Assembly: GCF_000292915.1 (NCBI RefSeq)
Contig: NC_018513.1
Location: forward strand, 806,001-870,000
Source: Burkholderia cepacia GG4
Lineage (GTDB): Bacteria; Pseudomonadota; Gammaproteobacteria; Burkholderiales; Burkholderiaceae
Direction: 5' to 3'
DNA length: 64,000 bases
Numbering within the stretch: the stretch's first letter is position 1; every line of letters starts with the position of its first letter. A program made the translations under genes and the position numbers. Under the pieces are notes generated by a model. The model had not been told where the DNA came from. It saw only the letters and a list, made by a program, of their open reading frames with translations, and ran no database searches. Of this stretch, positions 9,401 to 20,290 are shown piece after piece.

Positions 9401-10759
9401 ATGAAGAACACCCTTCGTTTCGCGGCAGTCGTGTCCAGCCTCGCCGCGTCCGCCGCGCTGCTCGCCGCCGCGCCGGCCGCGGCGCAGGCGCTCGGTTCGC
9501 AAGGCGCGCAGCTCGCCGACGAAGTCGTCGCGGTCGTCAACAACGACGTGATTACCGGCCGCGAACTCGACCAGCGCGCCGGCCTGATCTCGCGCCGGCT
9601 GCAGCAGCAGAACGCGCCCGTGCCGCCGGCCGACCAGCTGCGCGCGCAGGTGCTGAACCAGATGGTGCTCGAACGCATCCAGGTGCAGAAGGCCAAGGAC
9701 GACGGGATCCGCGTCGACGACGCCACCGTGCAGTCCACGCTGCAGCGCCTCGCGCAGGCGAACGGGATGACGCTCGAACAGTATCGCGGGCGTCTCGAGG
9801 CACAAGGCGTGCCCTGGAGCGTGTTCACGAGCGACGCCCGCACCGAGTTGATGCTGTCGAAGCTGCGCGAGCGCGAGGTCGACGGCAAGATCACCGTGTC
9901 GGACGCCGAGGTCGCGAACTACATCGCGAGCCAGCGCGGGCCGAACGCATCGCAGCAGCAGGACCTGCGCTTCCAGCACATCTTCGTCAAGGCGCCGACC
10001 AATGCGCCGCAGGCCGAGATCGAAACCGCGCAGAAGAAGGCTGAAGCGCTGCTGCAGCAGGCTACGTCCGGCGCCGATTTCGAGAAGCTCGCGAAGAACA
10101 ATTCGGAAGCGAACGACGCGAAGAAGGGCGGCGACCTCGGCTTCAAGGCACCGGGCGCGCTGCCGGCCGACGTCGTCGACGCCGCATCGAAGCTGCGTCC
10201 GGGCCAGGTCAACCCGACGCTGATCCGCGTGCCGGACGGCTTCGAGATCGTGCGTCTCGTCGACCGCCGCCAGAGCCAGGGTGCAGCCGCCGCGGCGCCG
10301 AAGATCGTGCAGACGCACGTGCGTCACATCCTGTTGCGTGTCGGCGAAGGCAAGTCGGAAGGCCAGGCGCGCCAGCAGTTGCAGGACATTCGCAAGCAGG
10401 TCGAGGCCGGTGCCGATTTCGCGAAGTTCGCGCGCACCTACTCGCAGGACGGGTCGGCGTCGCAGGGCGGCGATCTCGGCTGGATCAGCCCGGGCGAGAC
10501 GGTGCCTGAATTCGAGCGCGCGATGAACAACCTGCAGGACGGCCAGATCAGCCAGCCGGTGCGTACCGAATACGGCTACCACCTGATCCAGGTGATCGAC
10601 CGCCGCGAGGCGGAAGGCTCGGTGCAGCAGCAGATGGATATCGCGCGCCAGGCGATCGGCCAGCGCAAGGCCGAGCAGGCGTATGCCGACTGGCTGCGCG
10701 AGCTGCGCGATTCGTCGTACGTGCAGTACAAGATCGGCGGCGCCGGCCCGGCGAACTGA
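9401..10759 (+). CDS. surA: Periplasmic chaperone / peptidyl-prolyl isomerase SurA
   Basis: Periplasmic chaperone that escorts outer-membrane proteins, including LptD, to the BAM complex. It has an N-terminal signal peptide ending near 'AAPAAAQA', a SurA N-domain, and two parvulin (PpiC) domains at roughly residues 190-290 and 305-405, each with a 'GGDLG' strand motif. The start could be GTG 9395 or ATG 9401. A GGAG at 9385-9388 lies about 6 bases before the GTG and 12 before the ATG, so GTG is a real alternative. It follows lptD by about 50 bases, and pdxA follows by 11, indicating one transcript. Confidence 0.95.
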   Translation: MKNTLRFAAVVSSLAASAALLAAAPAAAQALGSQGAQLADEVVAVVNNDVITGRELDQRAGLISRRLQQQNAPVPPADQLRAQVLNQMVLERIQVQKAKDDGIRVDDATVQSTLQRLAQANGMTLEQYRGRLEAQGVPWSVFTSDARTELMLSKLREREVDGKITVSDAEVANYIASQRGPNASQQQDLRFQHIFVKAPTNAPQAEIETAQKKAEALLQQATSGADFEKLAKNNSEANDAKKGGDLGFKAPGALPADVVDAASKLRPGQVNPTLIRVPDGFEIVRLVDRRQSQGAAAAAPKIVQTHVRHILLRVGEGKSEGQARQQLQDIRKQVEAGADFAKFARTYSQDGSASQGGDLGWISPGETVPEFERAMNNLQDGQISQPVRTEYGYHLIQVIDRREAEGSVQQQMDIARQAIGQRKAEQAYADWLRELRDSSYVQYKIGGAGPAN

Positions 10760-10770
10760 GCGAGCTTTAC

Positions 10771-11760
10771 ATGACGACGCCCGCGCTGCAGATCGCGATC
10801 ACGACCGGCGAACCCGCGGGTGTCGGCCCGGAGCTGACCGTGCAGGCGTTGCAGGACGCCGCACGGCGCTGGCCCGGCGCGCATTTCACCGTGCTCGGCG
10901 ACGCTGCGCTGCTCGACGCGCGCGCGGCGGCCGTCGGCGCCGACCGTGCGGTGCTCGCCGGCGGCGGCCCGGTGTCGGTCGAGCATCATCCGCTCGCCGT
11001 GCCGGCGCAGGCGGGCACGCTCGACGCGGCCAACGGCCGCTACGTGCTCGGGCTGCTCGACGCCGCGATCGACGGCGCGCTGGCGGGCCGGTACGACGCG
11101 ATCGTTACCGCGCCGCTGCAGAAGAGCACGATCAACGATGCCGGCGTGCCGTTTACCGGCCATACCGAATACCTCGCGGAACGCACCCATACGCCGCGCG
11201 TCGTGATGATGCTGGCGGGCACCGGCGAGCGGCCGCTGCGCGTCGCGCTTGCGACGACGCACCTGCCGCTGAAGGACGTGTCGGCCGCGCTGACGATCGA
11301 CGGGCTCGTCGAGACGCTGGCGATCGTCGATCGCGACCTGCGGCGCGACTTCGGTCTCGCGGCGCCGCGCATCCTCGTGACGGGGCTGAACCCGCATGCG
11401 GGCGAAAACGGCTACCTCGGCCGCGAGGAGATCGACGTGATCTCGCCGGCGCTCGCGCGGGCGCAAGCGCAGGGCATCGACGCGCGCGGCCCTTATCCGG
11501 CCGACACGCTGTTCCAGCCGCGCCATCTCGAGGGCGCCGATTGCGTGCTCGCGATGTTCCATGATCAGGGCTTGCCCGTGCTGAAGTATGCGACCTTCGG
11601 CGAGGGCATCAATGTCACGCTCGGGCTGCCGATCATCCGCACGTCGGTCGATCACGGCACCGCGCTGGATCTGGCCGGCACGGGCCGCGCGGATCCGGGC
11701 AGCATGGTCGCCGCGCTCGACACGGCCGTCACGATGGCGCGCCATCGCCGCGCGTCCTGA
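10771..11760 (+). CDS. pdxA: 4-hydroxythreonine-4-phosphate dehydrogenase PdxA
   Basis: Zinc-dependent NAD(P) dehydrogenase of the DXP-dependent pyridoxal-phosphate pathway. The 329-residue protein shows the family landmarks: '[11 protein letters not shown]' at the N-terminus, the metal-ligand histidine in TGHTEYLAE, '[11 protein letters not shown]', and the second metal site in '[11 protein letters not shown]'. It lies between surA and rsmA in a tight operon, a linkage shared with E. coli. Length and motifs are normal. Confidence 0.97.
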   Translation: MTTPALQIAITTGEPAGVGPELTVQALQDAARRWPGAHFTVLGDAALLDARAAAVGADRAVLAGGGPVSVEHHPLAVPAQAGTLDAANGRYVLGLLDAAIDGALAGRYDAIVTAPLQKSTINDAGVPFTGHTEYLAERTHTPRVVMMLAGTGERPLRVALATTHLPLKDVSAALTIDGLVETLAIVDRDLRRDFGLAAPRILVTGLNPHAGENGYLGREEIDVISPALARAQAQGIDARGPYPADTLFQPRHLEGADCVLAMFHDQGLPVLKYATFGEGINVTLGLPIIRTSVDHGTALDLAGTGRADPGSMVAALDTAVTMARHRRAS

Positions 11761-11815
11761 CGCACACGGGCCAAGGCCTGACCTTATTCGTCGTATTTTT
11801 CGTTTTTTTCAGTCG

Positions 11816-12646
11816 ATGTCGAACAGCAGACAGCACCAAGGCCACTTCGCGCGCAAGCGCTTCGGGCAGAACTTCCTCGTCGATCACGGCGTGATCGACT
11901 CGATCGTCGCGACGATCGGTCCCGCGCGCGGCCAGCGGATGGTCGAGATCGGCCCCGGGCTCGGCGCGCTGACCGAGCCGCTGATCGCGCGTCTCGCGAC
12001 GCCCGAGTCGCCGCTGCACGCGGTCGAGCTCGACCGCGACCTGATCGGGCGCCTGCAGCAGCGCTTCGGCGCGCTGCTGGAACTGCACGCGGGCGACGCG
12101 CTCGCGTTCGACTTCCGCTCGCTCGCGGCGCCTGGCGACAAGCCGTCGCTGCGGATCGTCGGCAACCTGCCGTACAACATTTCCAGCCCGCTGCTGTTCC
12201 ACCTGATGACGTTCGCCGATGCGGTCATCGACCAGCATTTCATGCTGCAGAACGAAGTCGTCGAGCGGATGGTCGCGGAGCCGGGCACGAAGGCGTTCTC
12301 GCGGCTGTCGGTGATGCTGCAGTACCGCTACGTGATGGAGAAGATGCTCGACGTGCCGCCGGAATCGTTCCAGCCGCCGCCGAAGGTCGATTCGGCGATC
12401 GTCCGGATGATTCCGTACGAGCCGCACGAACTGCCGGACGTCGATCCCGTGCTGCTCGGCGAAGTCGTCACGGCCGCGTTCTCGCAGCGCCGCAAGATGC
12501 TGCGCAACACGCTCGGCGACTACCGCGAGACGATCGATTTCGAAGGGCTCGGTTTCGATCTCGCGCGGCGCGCGGAGGACGTGAGCGTGGCCGAATACGT
12601 CGGCGTCGCGCAGGCGCTTGCGGCGGTGCGCAAGGCTGCGGAGTAA
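11816..12646 (+). CDS. rsmA: 16S rRNA dimethyladenosine methyltransferase RsmA (KsgA)
   Basis: SAM-dependent enzyme that dimethylates two adjacent adenosines in the 3' hairpin of 16S rRNA late in 30S assembly. The 276-residue protein has the N-terminal 'RKRFGQNFL' motif, the SAM-binding '[14 protein letters not shown]', and the catalytic [10 protein letters not shown] motif. The open frame reaches back to 11588 inside pdxA, but ATG 11816 gives the standard length. A T-rich spacer precedes it. It is last in the lptD operon, and a strong terminator follows 46 bases later. Confidence 0.96.
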   Translation: MSNSRQHQGHFARKRFGQNFLVDHGVIDSIVATIGPARGQRMVEIGPGLGALTEPLIARLATPESPLHAVELDRDLIGRLQQRFGALLELHAGDALAFDFRSLAAPGDKPSLRIVGNLPYNISSPLLFHLMTFADAVIDQHFMLQNEVVERMVAEPGTKAFSRLSVMLQYRYVMEKMLDVPPESFQPPPKVDSAIVRMIPYEPHELPDVDPVLLGEVVTAAFSQRRKMLRNTLGDYRETIDFEGLGFDLARRAEDVSVAEYVGVAQALAAVRKAAE

Positions 12647-12691
12647 CGGCAACGGGCAACGCGCGCGGCGCGTGCCGGCGCGAGGTTCACG

Positions 12692-12724
12692 AGGCTGCCC
12701 TGGCGGGCAGCCTTTTTATTTTCC
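12692..12724 (+). terminator. Rho-independent terminator after rsmA
   Basis: A perfect 9-bp stem (AGGCTGCCC / GGGCAGCCT) closes a four-base loop and runs straight into a T-rich tail (TTTTTATTTT). It ends the lptD-surA-pdxA-rsmA transcript. Confidence 0.92.
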
Positions 12725-12767
12725 CGGGCCGGTTGCGGGATGCCGGACCGCGGCCGGCCGGGTGGCG

Positions 12768-13703
12768 TCAGGCGCGCCCGCGCGGCGGCGCGTTGACGAG
12801 CGCGATGCCGGTCAGCACCAGCGCGGCCGCCGACATGAAGCGCCAGCCGACCGATTCACCGAGCAGCAGCACGCCGAACGCGACGCCGAACAGCGGTGAC
12901 AGGAACGTGAACACCGACAGCCGGGACGCGCTGTAGCGCGTCAGCAGCCAGAACCACGACAGATAGCTGACGAACGCGACGATCACCGACTGGTACGCGA
13001 GGCTCGCGAGTGCAAGCGGCGTGACCTGCGCGAACGACATCTGGCCGAGCAGCGCGGCGAGCGCGACCAGCACGATGGCCGACACCGCGAGCTGGTAGAA
13101 CAACGTCTTGCTCGCGCTGACCCGCGCGAGCGACGTCGAGCGCACGACGACCGTCGTCGCGGCCCACATCGCGCCGCCGAGGATCCCGAGCGCGTCGCCG
13201 GCGAGCCCCGCCAGCATCGACGCGCCGGGCACGCGCGGCTTCAGGAAGCCGTCCGCGAACGCGAGCGCGATGCCGCCGAACGCGAGGCCGACGCCGGCCC
13301 ACTGGGTCCGCTGCAGCCGCTCGCCCGGCGTGAACAGGTGGAGGCCCAGCGCCGTGAAACACGGCGCCGTGTACAGGAAGATCGCCATGTGAGACGCGCT
13401 CGTCAGCGTCAGCCCGAAGAACACGCAGATGAACTCGCCGGCGAACAGCGCACCGGCCGCGATGCCCGCGCCGAGCGTGCCGTCCGCGCGAAACAGCGGC
13501 GTACCGCGGGAGCGGGCCCAGCCCCATAGCAGGAGCGCGGCGATCACCGAGCGCAGTCCGGCCTGGAACATCGGCGGGATCGCCGCGTTCGTGCTCTTGA
13601 TCGCGACTTGCTGGAAGCCCCAGATCGCGCACAGCAGCAACATCACGCCGATGGCGCGCATGTCGAGTGCACGGCGCACGGGCGCTGCGGCGAGCGCGGT
13701 CAT
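12768..13703 (-). CDS. DMT-superfamily (EamA) membrane transporter
   Basis: A 311-residue integral membrane protein of the drug/metabolite transporter superfamily, with about ten transmembrane helices arranged as two EamA repeats (about residues 15-145 and 165-300). Such proteins usually export small metabolites or amino acids; the substrate is unknown here. The frame stays open to 13958, but ATG 13703 has a GAGG 7-8 bases upstream and begins just before the first helix. It is convergent with rsmA across the terminator. Confidence 0.88.
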   Translation of the reverse strand: MTALAAAPVRRALDMRAIGVMLLLCAIWGFQQVAIKSTNAAIPPMFQAGLRSVIAALLLWGWARSRGTPLFRADGTLGAGIAAGALFAGEFICVFFGLTLTSASHMAIFLYTAPCFTALGLHLFTPGERLQRTQWAGVGLAFGGIALAFADGFLKPRVPGASMLAGLAGDALGILGGAMWAATTVVVRSTSLARVSASKTLFYQLAVSAIVLVALAALLGQMSFAQVTPLALASLAYQSVIVAFVSYLSWFWLLTRYSASRLSVFTFLSPLFGVAFGVLLLGESVGWRFMSAAALVLTGIALVNAPPRGRA

Positions 13704-14062
13704 CGGCGAACCTCGCGGGGGTGGCGGGAAGACGGTAAGGGCAGGGGCAGCGGCAGGCGGACGGCGGCTCCGGCACGCTCGAATCGGCAGTTTCGCACGG
13801 CAGGCAAGGGTGGCTGAACGGGGTGATGGTCGGGTTTGGGTGGCGGGCGACACGCCCGCTTTTGGTGCGAGGTTGAAGGATGTTACCCGATCGGCCGGGT
13901 CGACGGGGGCCGATGAGCCGGGTGGTGCCGGCCGGCGCACCGGCTTCCGACCCGTCACGCAGATGCCCGTATCGGCCGCCGGCCCACGGGGCGCCGACGG
14001 CGAGATTCACCCGACTCCGGTAGAATTTCCGGTTCTGGTAAGTCCCCACAGGAGTACAACAC
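13704..14062. other. Intergenic region between the EamA gene and gloA; no gene seen
   Basis: This 359-base divergent region must hold the promoters of the EamA transporter and gloA. The open frames through it are GC-driven shadows without ribosome sites. I see no convincing -35/-10 pair, repeat or RNA; an AGGAG at 14050-14054 serves gloA. Confidence 0.5.
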
Positions 14063-14452
14063 ATGCGTTTGCTGCATACGATGCTGCGAGTCGGCGATCT
14101 CGACCGCTCGATCAAGTTCTACACCGAATTGCTCGGCATGAAGCTGCTGCGTCGCGAGGATTATCCGGAAGGCAAGTTCACGCTCGCGTTCGTCGGCTAC
14201 GAAGCGGAAAGCACGGGCACCGTGATCGAGCTCACCCATAACTGGGATACGCCGTCATACGATCTCGGCAACGGCTTCGGCCACCTGGCGGTGGAAGTCG
14301 AGGACGCGTACGCGGCCTGCGACAAGATCAAGGCGCAAGGCGGCAAGGTCACCCGCGAAGCGGGCCCGATGAAGCACGGCACGACCGTGATCGCGTTCGT
14401 CGAGGATCCGGACGGCTACAAGATCGAGTTCATCCAGAAGAAGGCGCACTGA
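14063..14452 (+). CDS. gloA: Lactoylglutathione lyase (glyoxalase I)
   Basis: Metalloenzyme converting the methylglyoxal-glutathione hemithioacetal to S-lactoylglutathione, the first step of methylglyoxal detoxification. At 129 residues it matches the small bacterial class. All four metal ligands are in the expected places: His5, Glu56, His74 and Glu122. A good ribosome site precedes ATG 14063. A strong bidirectional terminator follows, shared with the convergent metallopeptidase gene. Confidence 0.97.
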   Translation: MRLLHTMLRVGDLDRSIKFYTELLGMKLLRREDYPEGKFTLAFVGYEAESTGTVIELTHNWDTPSYDLGNGFGHLAVEVEDAYAACDKIKAQGGKVTREAGPMKHGTTVIAFVEDPDGYKIEFIQKKAH

Positions 14453-14499
14453 GCGCCGGATGAGCGGCTCGCGGCGCGCGATGCGTGTCGTGAGTGGCA

Positions 14500-14540
14500 A
14501 AACGGGCGATGCGGGTCACCCCCGCATCGCCCGTTTGCGT
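14500..14540. terminator. Bidirectional terminator between gloA and the YgjP-type gene
   Basis: A perfect 16-bp inverted repeat (14500-14515 with 14521-14536) closes a 5-base loop. It is flanked by T-rich DNA on the plus side (TTTGCGTTT) and by an A-run on the other, so it can end transcripts from both directions. Confidence 0.9.
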
Positions 14541-14560
14541 TTACGCCGTGACTGACGGCG

Positions 14561-15457
14561 TTACAGCGACGGCAGCAGCTCGGGCGGGTGATGCTTGAGC
14601 GTGTGCCGCGCTTCGCGGAATTCCGGGAAGATCGATTCGACGGTCTGCCAGAACGCCGGGCTGTGGTTCATTTCGCGCAGGTGCGACAGCTCGTGCGCGA
14701 CGACGTAGTCGATGATCGACATCGGGAAATGGATCAGCCGCCAGTTCAGCCGGATCTTGCCGTCGCTCGAGCAACTGCCCCAGCGCGTCGCGGCCGACGA
14801 CAGCGCATACATCGAATACGTGACGCCGAGCTTCTCCGCGTAGACGACGAGGCGTTCGCCGAAGATCCGCTTCGCTTCGCCCTGCAGCCAGCCCTGCACG
14901 CGATCCTTGATCTGCTGCATGTCCGCCTGCGTGGGCAGCGGCAGCGACAGCCGCAGCGCAGCGGCGTCGAACGCGACGGCGCCCGCGCCCAGCGCGATCG
15001 TCACCGTCTTGCCGAGATACGGGAGTTGCGCGCCGTCGCGCCAGTCGATCTGCGGCAGCGCACGCTGCTCGGTGCGGGTCTTCCACTCCGCCAGCTTCGC
15101 GAAGATCCAGCGCTGCTTTTCGGCGATCGCCGCTTCGATATCGGCGAGCGTGACCCAGCGCGGCGCGGTGATCGCCAGCCCGCTGCCGTCGATCGTGAAG
15201 CCGATCGTGCGGCGTGCCGAGCGCTTCAGCCGGTATTCGAGCACGCGGCTGGCGAGCGCGAGCGTGCGGACGCGGGAGCGATCGCGCGCGGGGCCCGGGT
15301 CGAGGGGGGCGGCGGGTGCTGCTTCAGGCGGTGCCGGCGGCGCGGGGGGCGTCGACGGTGCCGACGCTGGAGCTGCCGGCCCGTCGAAGAGCGGCAGGTC
15401 CATCTGGCGATGATCGAGGGCCACGACGGCAGGCCGTGGTCGCGGACGCTTTTTCAT
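14561..15457 (-). CDS. YgjP/SprT-like zinc metallopeptidase domain protein (DUF45)
   Basis: A 298-residue protein whose C-terminal half is the YgjP-type metal-dependent hydrolase domain with HELSHLREMNH, that is HExxH followed by a third histidine ligand five residues on. The N-terminal 75 or so residues are Pro/Ala-rich and look disordered. ATG 15457 (reading MKKRPRPR) is chosen because the longer frame to 15556 runs into plsC. It lies about 46 bases downstream of plsC on the same strand and is probably the last gene of the glyQ operon. The cellular substrate is unknown. Confidence 0.85.
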   Translation of the reverse strand: MKKRPRPRPAVVALDHRQMDLPLFDGPAAPASAPSTPPAPPAPPEAAPAAPLDPGPARDRSRVRTLALASRVLEYRLKRSARRTIGFTIDGSGLAITAPRWVTLADIEAAIAEKQRWIFAKLAEWKTRTEQRALPQIDWRDGAQLPYLGKTVTIALGAGAVAFDAAALRLSLPLPTQADMQQIKDRVQGWLQGEAKRIFGERLVVYAEKLGVTYSMYALSSAATRWGSCSSDGKIRLNWRLIHFPMSIIDYVVAHELSHLREMNHSPAFWQTVESIFPEFREARHTLKHHPPELLPSL

Positions 15458-15503
15458 CAGTTCGCTTCGTTTCGTCGTACGCAACGGCTGCAATCCGGGT
15501 GAT

Positions 15504-16268
15504 TCAGACGCGCGCGGCGTCGCGCGTGCCGGCATTGCCCGGTTGGCGATAGGCATCGGGATCGATGCGGCGCATTTCCGCTTCGATCCATGCTTCGACC
15601 TGCGAGTTCAATACGTCGGGCGTCTTGCCTTCGACGGGAATCGGCTTGCCGATCGACACGGTGACGACGCCCGGGAATTTCGTGAACGAGTTGCGCGGCC
15701 ACACCCGTCCTGCATTGTGCGCGATCGGCACGACCGGCGCGCCGGTTTCGATCGCGAAGCGCGCGCCGCCCGTCTTGTACTTGCCCTGCTTGCCGACCGG
15801 CGTGCGCGTGCCTTCCGGGAACATGATCATCCACGCGCCTTCCGACAGGCGCTTCTTGCCCTGGCGGATCACCGACACGAAGGCATTCTTGCCTTCCTTG
15901 CGGTTGATGTTGACCATGTGCAGCAGCCCGAGCGCCCAGCCGAAGAACGGCACGTACAGCAGCTCGCGCTTGAACACGTAGCAGAGCGGCTTCGGCATCA
16001 GCGCCGGAAACGCGAGCGTCTCCCACGCGGACTGGTGCTTCGACAGCAGCACGGCCGGGCCGTCGGGCAGGTTCTCGTAGCCTTCGATCCGGTAGCGGAT
16101 GCCGTTCAGCCAGCGCACGACCCACAGCGTCGATTTGCACCAGCCGGCCGCCATCCAGTAGCGCGCGTCGGGGCGCATGAACGGAAAGGCGATGAAGCAC
16201 GCGGTGGCGTACGGCACCGTGTACACGATGAAGTAGATCAGCAGCAGCAGGGAGCGGACAAAGCGCAT
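15504..16268 (-). CDS. plsC: 1-acyl-sn-glycerol-3-phosphate acyltransferase (PlsC family)
   Basis: Inner-membrane lysophosphatidate acyltransferase, the second acylation of phospholipid synthesis. The 254-residue protein has an N-terminal hydrophobic segment, the acyltransferase block I as 'SKHQSAWET', and block III as FPEGTRTPVGK. Block I reads H-x4-E rather than the usual H-x4-D. It lies between gmhB and the YgjP-type gene in the glyQ operon. The family is certain; a role on LPS or other lipids instead of bulk phospholipid cannot be excluded. Confidence 0.9.
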   Translation of the reverse strand: MRFVRSLLLLIYFIVYTVPYATACFIAFPFMRPDARYWMAAGWCKSTLWVVRWLNGIRYRIEGYENLPDGPAVLLSKHQSAWETLAFPALMPKPLCYVFKRELLYVPFFGWALGLLHMVNINRKEGKNAFVSVIRQGKKRLSEGAWMIMFPEGTRTPVGKQGKYKTGGARFAIETGAPVVPIAHNAGRVWPRNSFTKFPGVVTVSIGKPIPVEGKTPDVLNSQVEAWIEAEMRRIDPDAYRQPGNAGTRDAARV

Positions 16269-16311
16269 CGGCGTGGGTCTGACAGTAGGGAGGATGCGCG
16301 CGGCGGCCGCA

Positions 16312-16875
16312 TCACTCGTGTTCGTGTGAAAGGAAATCGAGCGCGAACGCGCGCAGGTCGTCGTGGACCTTCGTGCCGTCCGGCAGGTTGCCGGCGGCGA
16401 GCGTCTTCTTGCCCTTGCCGGTCAGCACCAGGTGCGGCTGGAAGCCGACCGCGACGCCGGCCTGCAGGTCGCGCAGCGAATCGCCGACGACCGGCGTGTG
16501 ATCGGGATCGATCTCAAAGCGCTCGGCGATCATCTGCATCATGCCGGGCTTCGGCTTGCGGCAGTCGCAGTGGTCTTCCGACGTATGCGGGCAGAAGAAC
16601 ACCGCGTCGATGCGCGCACCGACCGCGGCCGCCGCGCGATGCATCTTCAGGTGCATCGCATTGAGCGCGGCCATGTCGAACAGCCCGCGGCCGATGCCGG
16701 ACTGGTTGGTCGCGACGACCACGCGATAGCCTGCATGGTTGAGCCGAGCGATCGCCTCGAGGCTGCCGGGCAGCACGATCCACTCGTCGGGCGTCTTGAT
16801 GAACGCATCCGAATCGACGTTGATCACACCGTCCCGGTCGAGGACGACGAGCTTGCGGTTGGGGCTGGTCGGCAT
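16312..16875 (-). CDS. gmhB: D-glycero-beta-D-manno-heptose 1,7-bisphosphate 7-phosphatase
   Basis: HAD-family phosphatase of the ADP-heptose pathway that feeds LPS inner-core synthesis. It has the HAD motif DRDGVIN, the specificity loop with Zn-binding Cys/His residues (CPHTSEDHCDC), 'RKPKPGMM', and the terminal 'VGDSLRDLQA'. I use ATG 16875, preceded by AAGGG; ATG 16896 would overlap the glyS stop. Being directly after glyS and before plsC, it is probably transcribed with them. Confidence 0.93.
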   Translation of the reverse strand: MPTSPNRKLVVLDRDGVINVDSDAFIKTPDEWIVLPGSLEAIARLNHAGYRVVVATNQSGIGRGLFDMAALNAMHLKMHRAAAAVGARIDAVFFCPHTSEDHCDCRKPKPGMMQMIAERFEIDPDHTPVVGDSLRDLQAGVAVGFQPHLVLTGKGKKTLAAGNLPDGTKVHDDLRAFALDFLSHEHE

Positions 16876-16885
16876 CGTTCGGCCC

Positions 16886-18985
16886 TTATGCGGCAAGCTT
16901 CGAGATGTCGGCGACGCAGTTCATCTGCTGATGCAGCGCGAACAGCAGCGCGAGACGGTTCGCGCGCAGCGCGGGATCCTCGGCATTGACCATCACGTCG
17001 TTGAAGAACGTGTCGACCGGCGCGCGCAGCGCGGCGAGCGCCGACAGCGCGCCCGTGTACGCACGCGCCTCGAGCTGCGACTGCACGTGCGGCGTCACGG
17101 CCGTGAGCTGTTCGTGCAGCGCCTTTTCGGCCGCCTCGACGAGCAGCGCCGGCTGCACCGCGCCGTTCGCGGCGGTTTCCGATTTCTTCAGGATGTTCGA
17201 GATCCGCTTGTTCGCGGCCGCGAGCGCTTCGGCTTCCGCGAGGCGCGTGAATTCGCGCACCGCGTCGAGGCGCGCGACGAGATCGTCGACCCGCGTCGGG
17301 TTCAGGCTCAGCACCGCGTCGACTTCGCCGGCCGAGTAGCCGCGTTCGCGCAGCAGGCCGCGCAGGCGGTCCATGAAGAACGTGAAGATCGCGTCGGTCG
17401 ATTCCGCGACGCCCGGCACGCTCGCGAAGCGCGCATGGGCCGTGCGCAGCAGCGACACGAGGTCGAGCGGCAGCTGCTTCTCGAGCAGCAGGCGCAGCAC
17501 GCCGAGCGCGTGACGGCGCAGCGCGAACGGATCCTTCTCGCCGGTCGGCGCGAGGCCGATGCCCCAGATGCCGACGATCGTCTCGAGCTTGTCGGCCAGC
17601 GCGACGGCGGTCGACACCGGCGTGGTCGGCAGCGCGTCGCCGGAGAAGCGCGGCTGGTAGTGCTCGGCGCACGCGAGCGCGACGTCGTCGGGTTCGCCGT
17701 CATGACGCGCGTAGTACGTGCCCATCGTGCCCTGCAGTTCCGGGAACTCGCCGACCATGTCGGTCAGCAGGTCGGCCTTCGCGAGGCGCGCAGCGCGCTG
17801 CGCGTGCGCGGCGTCGGCGCCGATCGCGGGCGCGATCTCGCCGGCCAGCGCCTCGAGGCGCTCGACGCGCGCGAGCGCCGAACCGAGCTTGTTGTGATAG
17901 ACGACGTTCGCGAGCTGCGGCACGCGGTCGGCGAGCGGCTTCTTCTTGTCCTGCTCGAAGAAGAACTTCGCGTCGGCGAGGCGCGGACGCACGACGCGCT
18001 CGTTGCCTTCGATGATCTCGCTCGGCGTCTTCGTGTCGATGTTCGACACGATCAGGAAGCGCGAGCGCAGCTTGCCGCCGACGTCGGTCAGCGCGAAGTA
18101 CTTCTGGTTGGTCTGCATCGTGAGGATCAGGCATTCCTGCGGCACCTGCAGGAATTCGTCCTCGAAGCGGCACGGATAGACGACCGGCCATTCGACCAGC
18201 GACGTCACTTCATCGAGCAGCGATTCGGGCATCACGACCGTGTCGCCGTTCGCGTGTTCGTTCAGTTGCGTGCGGATCGTCTCGCGGCGATCGGCGAAGT
18301 GTGCGATCACGCGGCCCTTGTCGCGCAGCGTGTCGGCATACGCGCGCGCATGCTGGATCGCGACGAGGCCGTCGGACAGGAAGCGGTGGCCGAGCGTCGT
18401 GTCGCCGGCGTCGATGCCGAACGCGGTGACGGGCACGACCTGATCGTCGTGCAGCACCGTCAGGCGATGCACCGGGCGCACGAACTTCACGTCGGAGCCG
18501 TCCGGGCGCTGGTAGGTCATGACCTTCGGGATCGGCAGCTTCTCGAGCGTTTCGTCGAGCGCGGCCTGCAGCCCGTCGGCGAGCGTCGCGCCGGCCGCCG
18601 AATAGTTGACGAAGAACGCTTCGGCCTTGCCGTCCTGCGCGCGCTCGAGATCGGCGATCGACAGGTTCGGGTGGCCGAGCGCCGCGAGCTTCTTCGCGAG
18701 CGGGGCGGTCGGCTTGCCTTCGGCGTCGAGCGCGACGGACACGGGCAGGACCTTTTCGCGGACCTGTTTTTCAGGCGCGACGGCGCGCACGTTCTGCACG
18801 ACGACGGCGAGGCGGCGCGGCGTGGCGTAGCGTTCGAACACGAGTTCGCCTTCGACGAGGTCGCGCGCCGCGAGGCGTTGCGCGAGACCTTCGGCGAATG
18901 CGTCGCCGAGGCGCGCGAGGGCCTTCGGCGGCAGCTCTTCGGTCAGCAGTTCGACGAGCAGGGGGGCGGGATGATTGTGCGTCAT
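16886..18985 (-). CDS. glyS: Glycine--tRNA ligase beta subunit
   Basis: Large subunit of the bacterial heterotetrameric glycyl-tRNA synthetase, needed for tRNA recognition and editing-like functions. It begins '[15 protein letters not shown]', the usual N-terminus of GlyS, and is 699 residues long, as expected. The open frame extends to 19204 inside glyQ, but ATG 18985 lies 22 bases after the glyQ stop and fits the family. It is co-transcribed with glyQ. Confidence 0.97.
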   Translation of the reverse strand: MTHNHPAPLLVELLTEELPPKALARLGDAFAEGLAQRLAARDLVEGELVFERYATPRRLAVVVQNVRAVAPEKQVREKVLPVSVALDAEGKPTAPLAKKLAALGHPNLSIADLERAQDGKAEAFFVNYSAAGATLADGLQAALDETLEKLPIPKVMTYQRPDGSDVKFVRPVHRLTVLHDDQVVPVTAFGIDAGDTTLGHRFLSDGLVAIQHARAYADTLRDKGRVIAHFADRRETIRTQLNEHANGDTVVMPESLLDEVTSLVEWPVVYPCRFEDEFLQVPQECLILTMQTNQKYFALTDVGGKLRSRFLIVSNIDTKTPSEIIEGNERVVRPRLADAKFFFEQDKKKPLADRVPQLANVVYHNKLGSALARVERLEALAGEIAPAIGADAAHAQRAARLAKADLLTDMVGEFPELQGTMGTYYARHDGEPDDVALACAEHYQPRFSGDALPTTPVSTAVALADKLETIVGIWGIGLAPTGEKDPFALRRHALGVLRLLLEKQLPLDLVSLLRTAHARFASVPGVAESTDAIFTFFMDRLRGLLRERGYSAGEVDAVLSLNPTRVDDLVARLDAVREFTRLAEAEALAAANKRISNILKKSETAANGAVQPALLVEAAEKALHEQLTAVTPHVQSQLEARAYTGALSALAALRAPVDTFFNDVMVNAEDPALRANRLALLFALHQQMNCVADISKLAA

Positions 18986-19007
18986 GTCTGGAATAAATCT
19001 CGTCTCG

Positions 19008-20012
19008 TCAGTCCTGATCGATCTTGCGTTCGACCTTGAGCGGCGGCACCCATGCCGGCTGGGCGGCGTCCTGGGCGTCGGTGGTGAGGCCCGGCACGCC
19101 CGGCGGATTGCCGAGCATCGGGAAGCCGAGCTTCTCGCGCGAGTCGTAGTAAGCCTGCGCGACGAGACGCGACAGTGCGCGGATGCGGCCGATGTATGCC
19201 GCACGCTCGGTCACCGAGATCGCGCCGCGCGCGTCGAGCAGGTTGAACGTGTGGCCGGCCTTCAGCACGAGTTCGTACGCGGGCAGCGCGAGCTGCGCGT
19301 CGATCATCTTCTTCGCTTCCGCTTCGTAGCTGTTGAAGAACGTGAACAGCAGGTCGACGTTCGCGTGCTCGAAGTTGTAGGTCGACTGCTCGACCTCGTT
19401 CTGGTGGTAGACGTCGCCGTACGACAGGCGGCGCAGCTCGGGGCCGTTCGGGCCGTGCTCTTCCCACTCGGTCCACACCAGGTCGTACACGTTCTCGACC
19501 TTCTGCAGGTACATCGCGAGGCGCTCGAGGCCGTACGTGATCTCGCCGAGCACGGGCTTGCAGTCGAGGCCGCCGACCTGCTGGAAATACGTGAACTGAG
19601 TGACTTCCATGCCGTTCAGCCACACTTCCCAGCCGAGGCCCCACGCGCCGAGCGTCGGGTTTTCCCAGTCGTCCTCGACGAAGCGCACGTCGTTCTGCTT
19701 CAGATCGAAGCCGAGTGCTTCGAGCGAGCCGAGGTACAGGTCAAGGATGTTTTCCGGCGCCGGCTTGAGCACGACCTGATACTGGTAGTAGTGCTGCAGG
19801 CGGTTCGGGTTCTCGCCGTAGCGGCCGTCCTTCGGGCGGCGCGACGGCTGCACGTACGCGGCGCGCCACGGCTCGGGGCCGACCGCGCGCAGGAACGTGT
19901 GGACGTGCGACGTGCCCGCGCCGACTTCCATGTCGATGGGCTGGAGCAGGGCGCAACCCTGCTTGTCCCAGTAGGACTGCAGCGTCAGGATGATTTGCTG
20001 AAACGTAAGCAT
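19008..20012 (-). CDS. glyQ: Glycine--tRNA ligase alpha subunit
   Basis: Catalytic small subunit that activates glycine and charges tRNA-Gly. The N-terminus '[14 protein letters not shown]' and the internal '[15 protein letters not shown]' and '[20 protein letters not shown]' segments are highly conserved in GlyQ. It has 334 residues, slightly longer than the E. coli protein at the C-terminus. It is first in the glyQ-glyS-gmhB-plsC-ygjP-like operon. Confidence 0.97.
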   Translation of the reverse strand: MLTFQQIILTLQSYWDKQGCALLQPIDMEVGAGTSHVHTFLRAVGPEPWRAAYVQPSRRPKDGRYGENPNRLQHYYQYQVVLKPAPENILDLYLGSLEALGFDLKQNDVRFVEDDWENPTLGAWGLGWEVWLNGMEVTQFTYFQQVGGLDCKPVLGEITYGLERLAMYLQKVENVYDLVWTEWEEHGPNGPELRRLSYGDVYHQNEVEQSTYNFEHANVDLLFTFFNSYEAEAKKMIDAQLALPAYELVLKAGHTFNLLDARGAISVTERAAYIGRIRALSRLVAQAYYDSREKLGFPMLGNPPGVPGLTTDAQDAAQPAWVPPLKVERKIDQD

Positions 20013-20290
20013 GAAGAGCCTTCGTGGCGCTGGCGCTCCGTTGCGGGCGGCGCTCCGGGCGGGGCCCGGAGGGTCGGCTCGCGCGGCGGCGCGGCTTGTT
20101 AGTGTGCTGAAACGTGCAATTTTACCGGATCGGCGACCGGATGCGGCCGGAACGCGGACGAAGGGGCTGTCGACGGTGTTCCGGCGGCCTGGGCGCAGCC
20201 TGCGCGCGGACAGCCGAAGCGCTCCGAGCGGTCGCGCACGGACGTCGCGATACGCTTGCCGTGCCGTTTCCCGCGGGCGTTAAGATGCGC

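Noticed and set aside
16739..19039. Plus-strand open frame of 766 codons
   Set aside because: Antisense to glyS and gmhB, with no recognisable domain and extreme Arg content.
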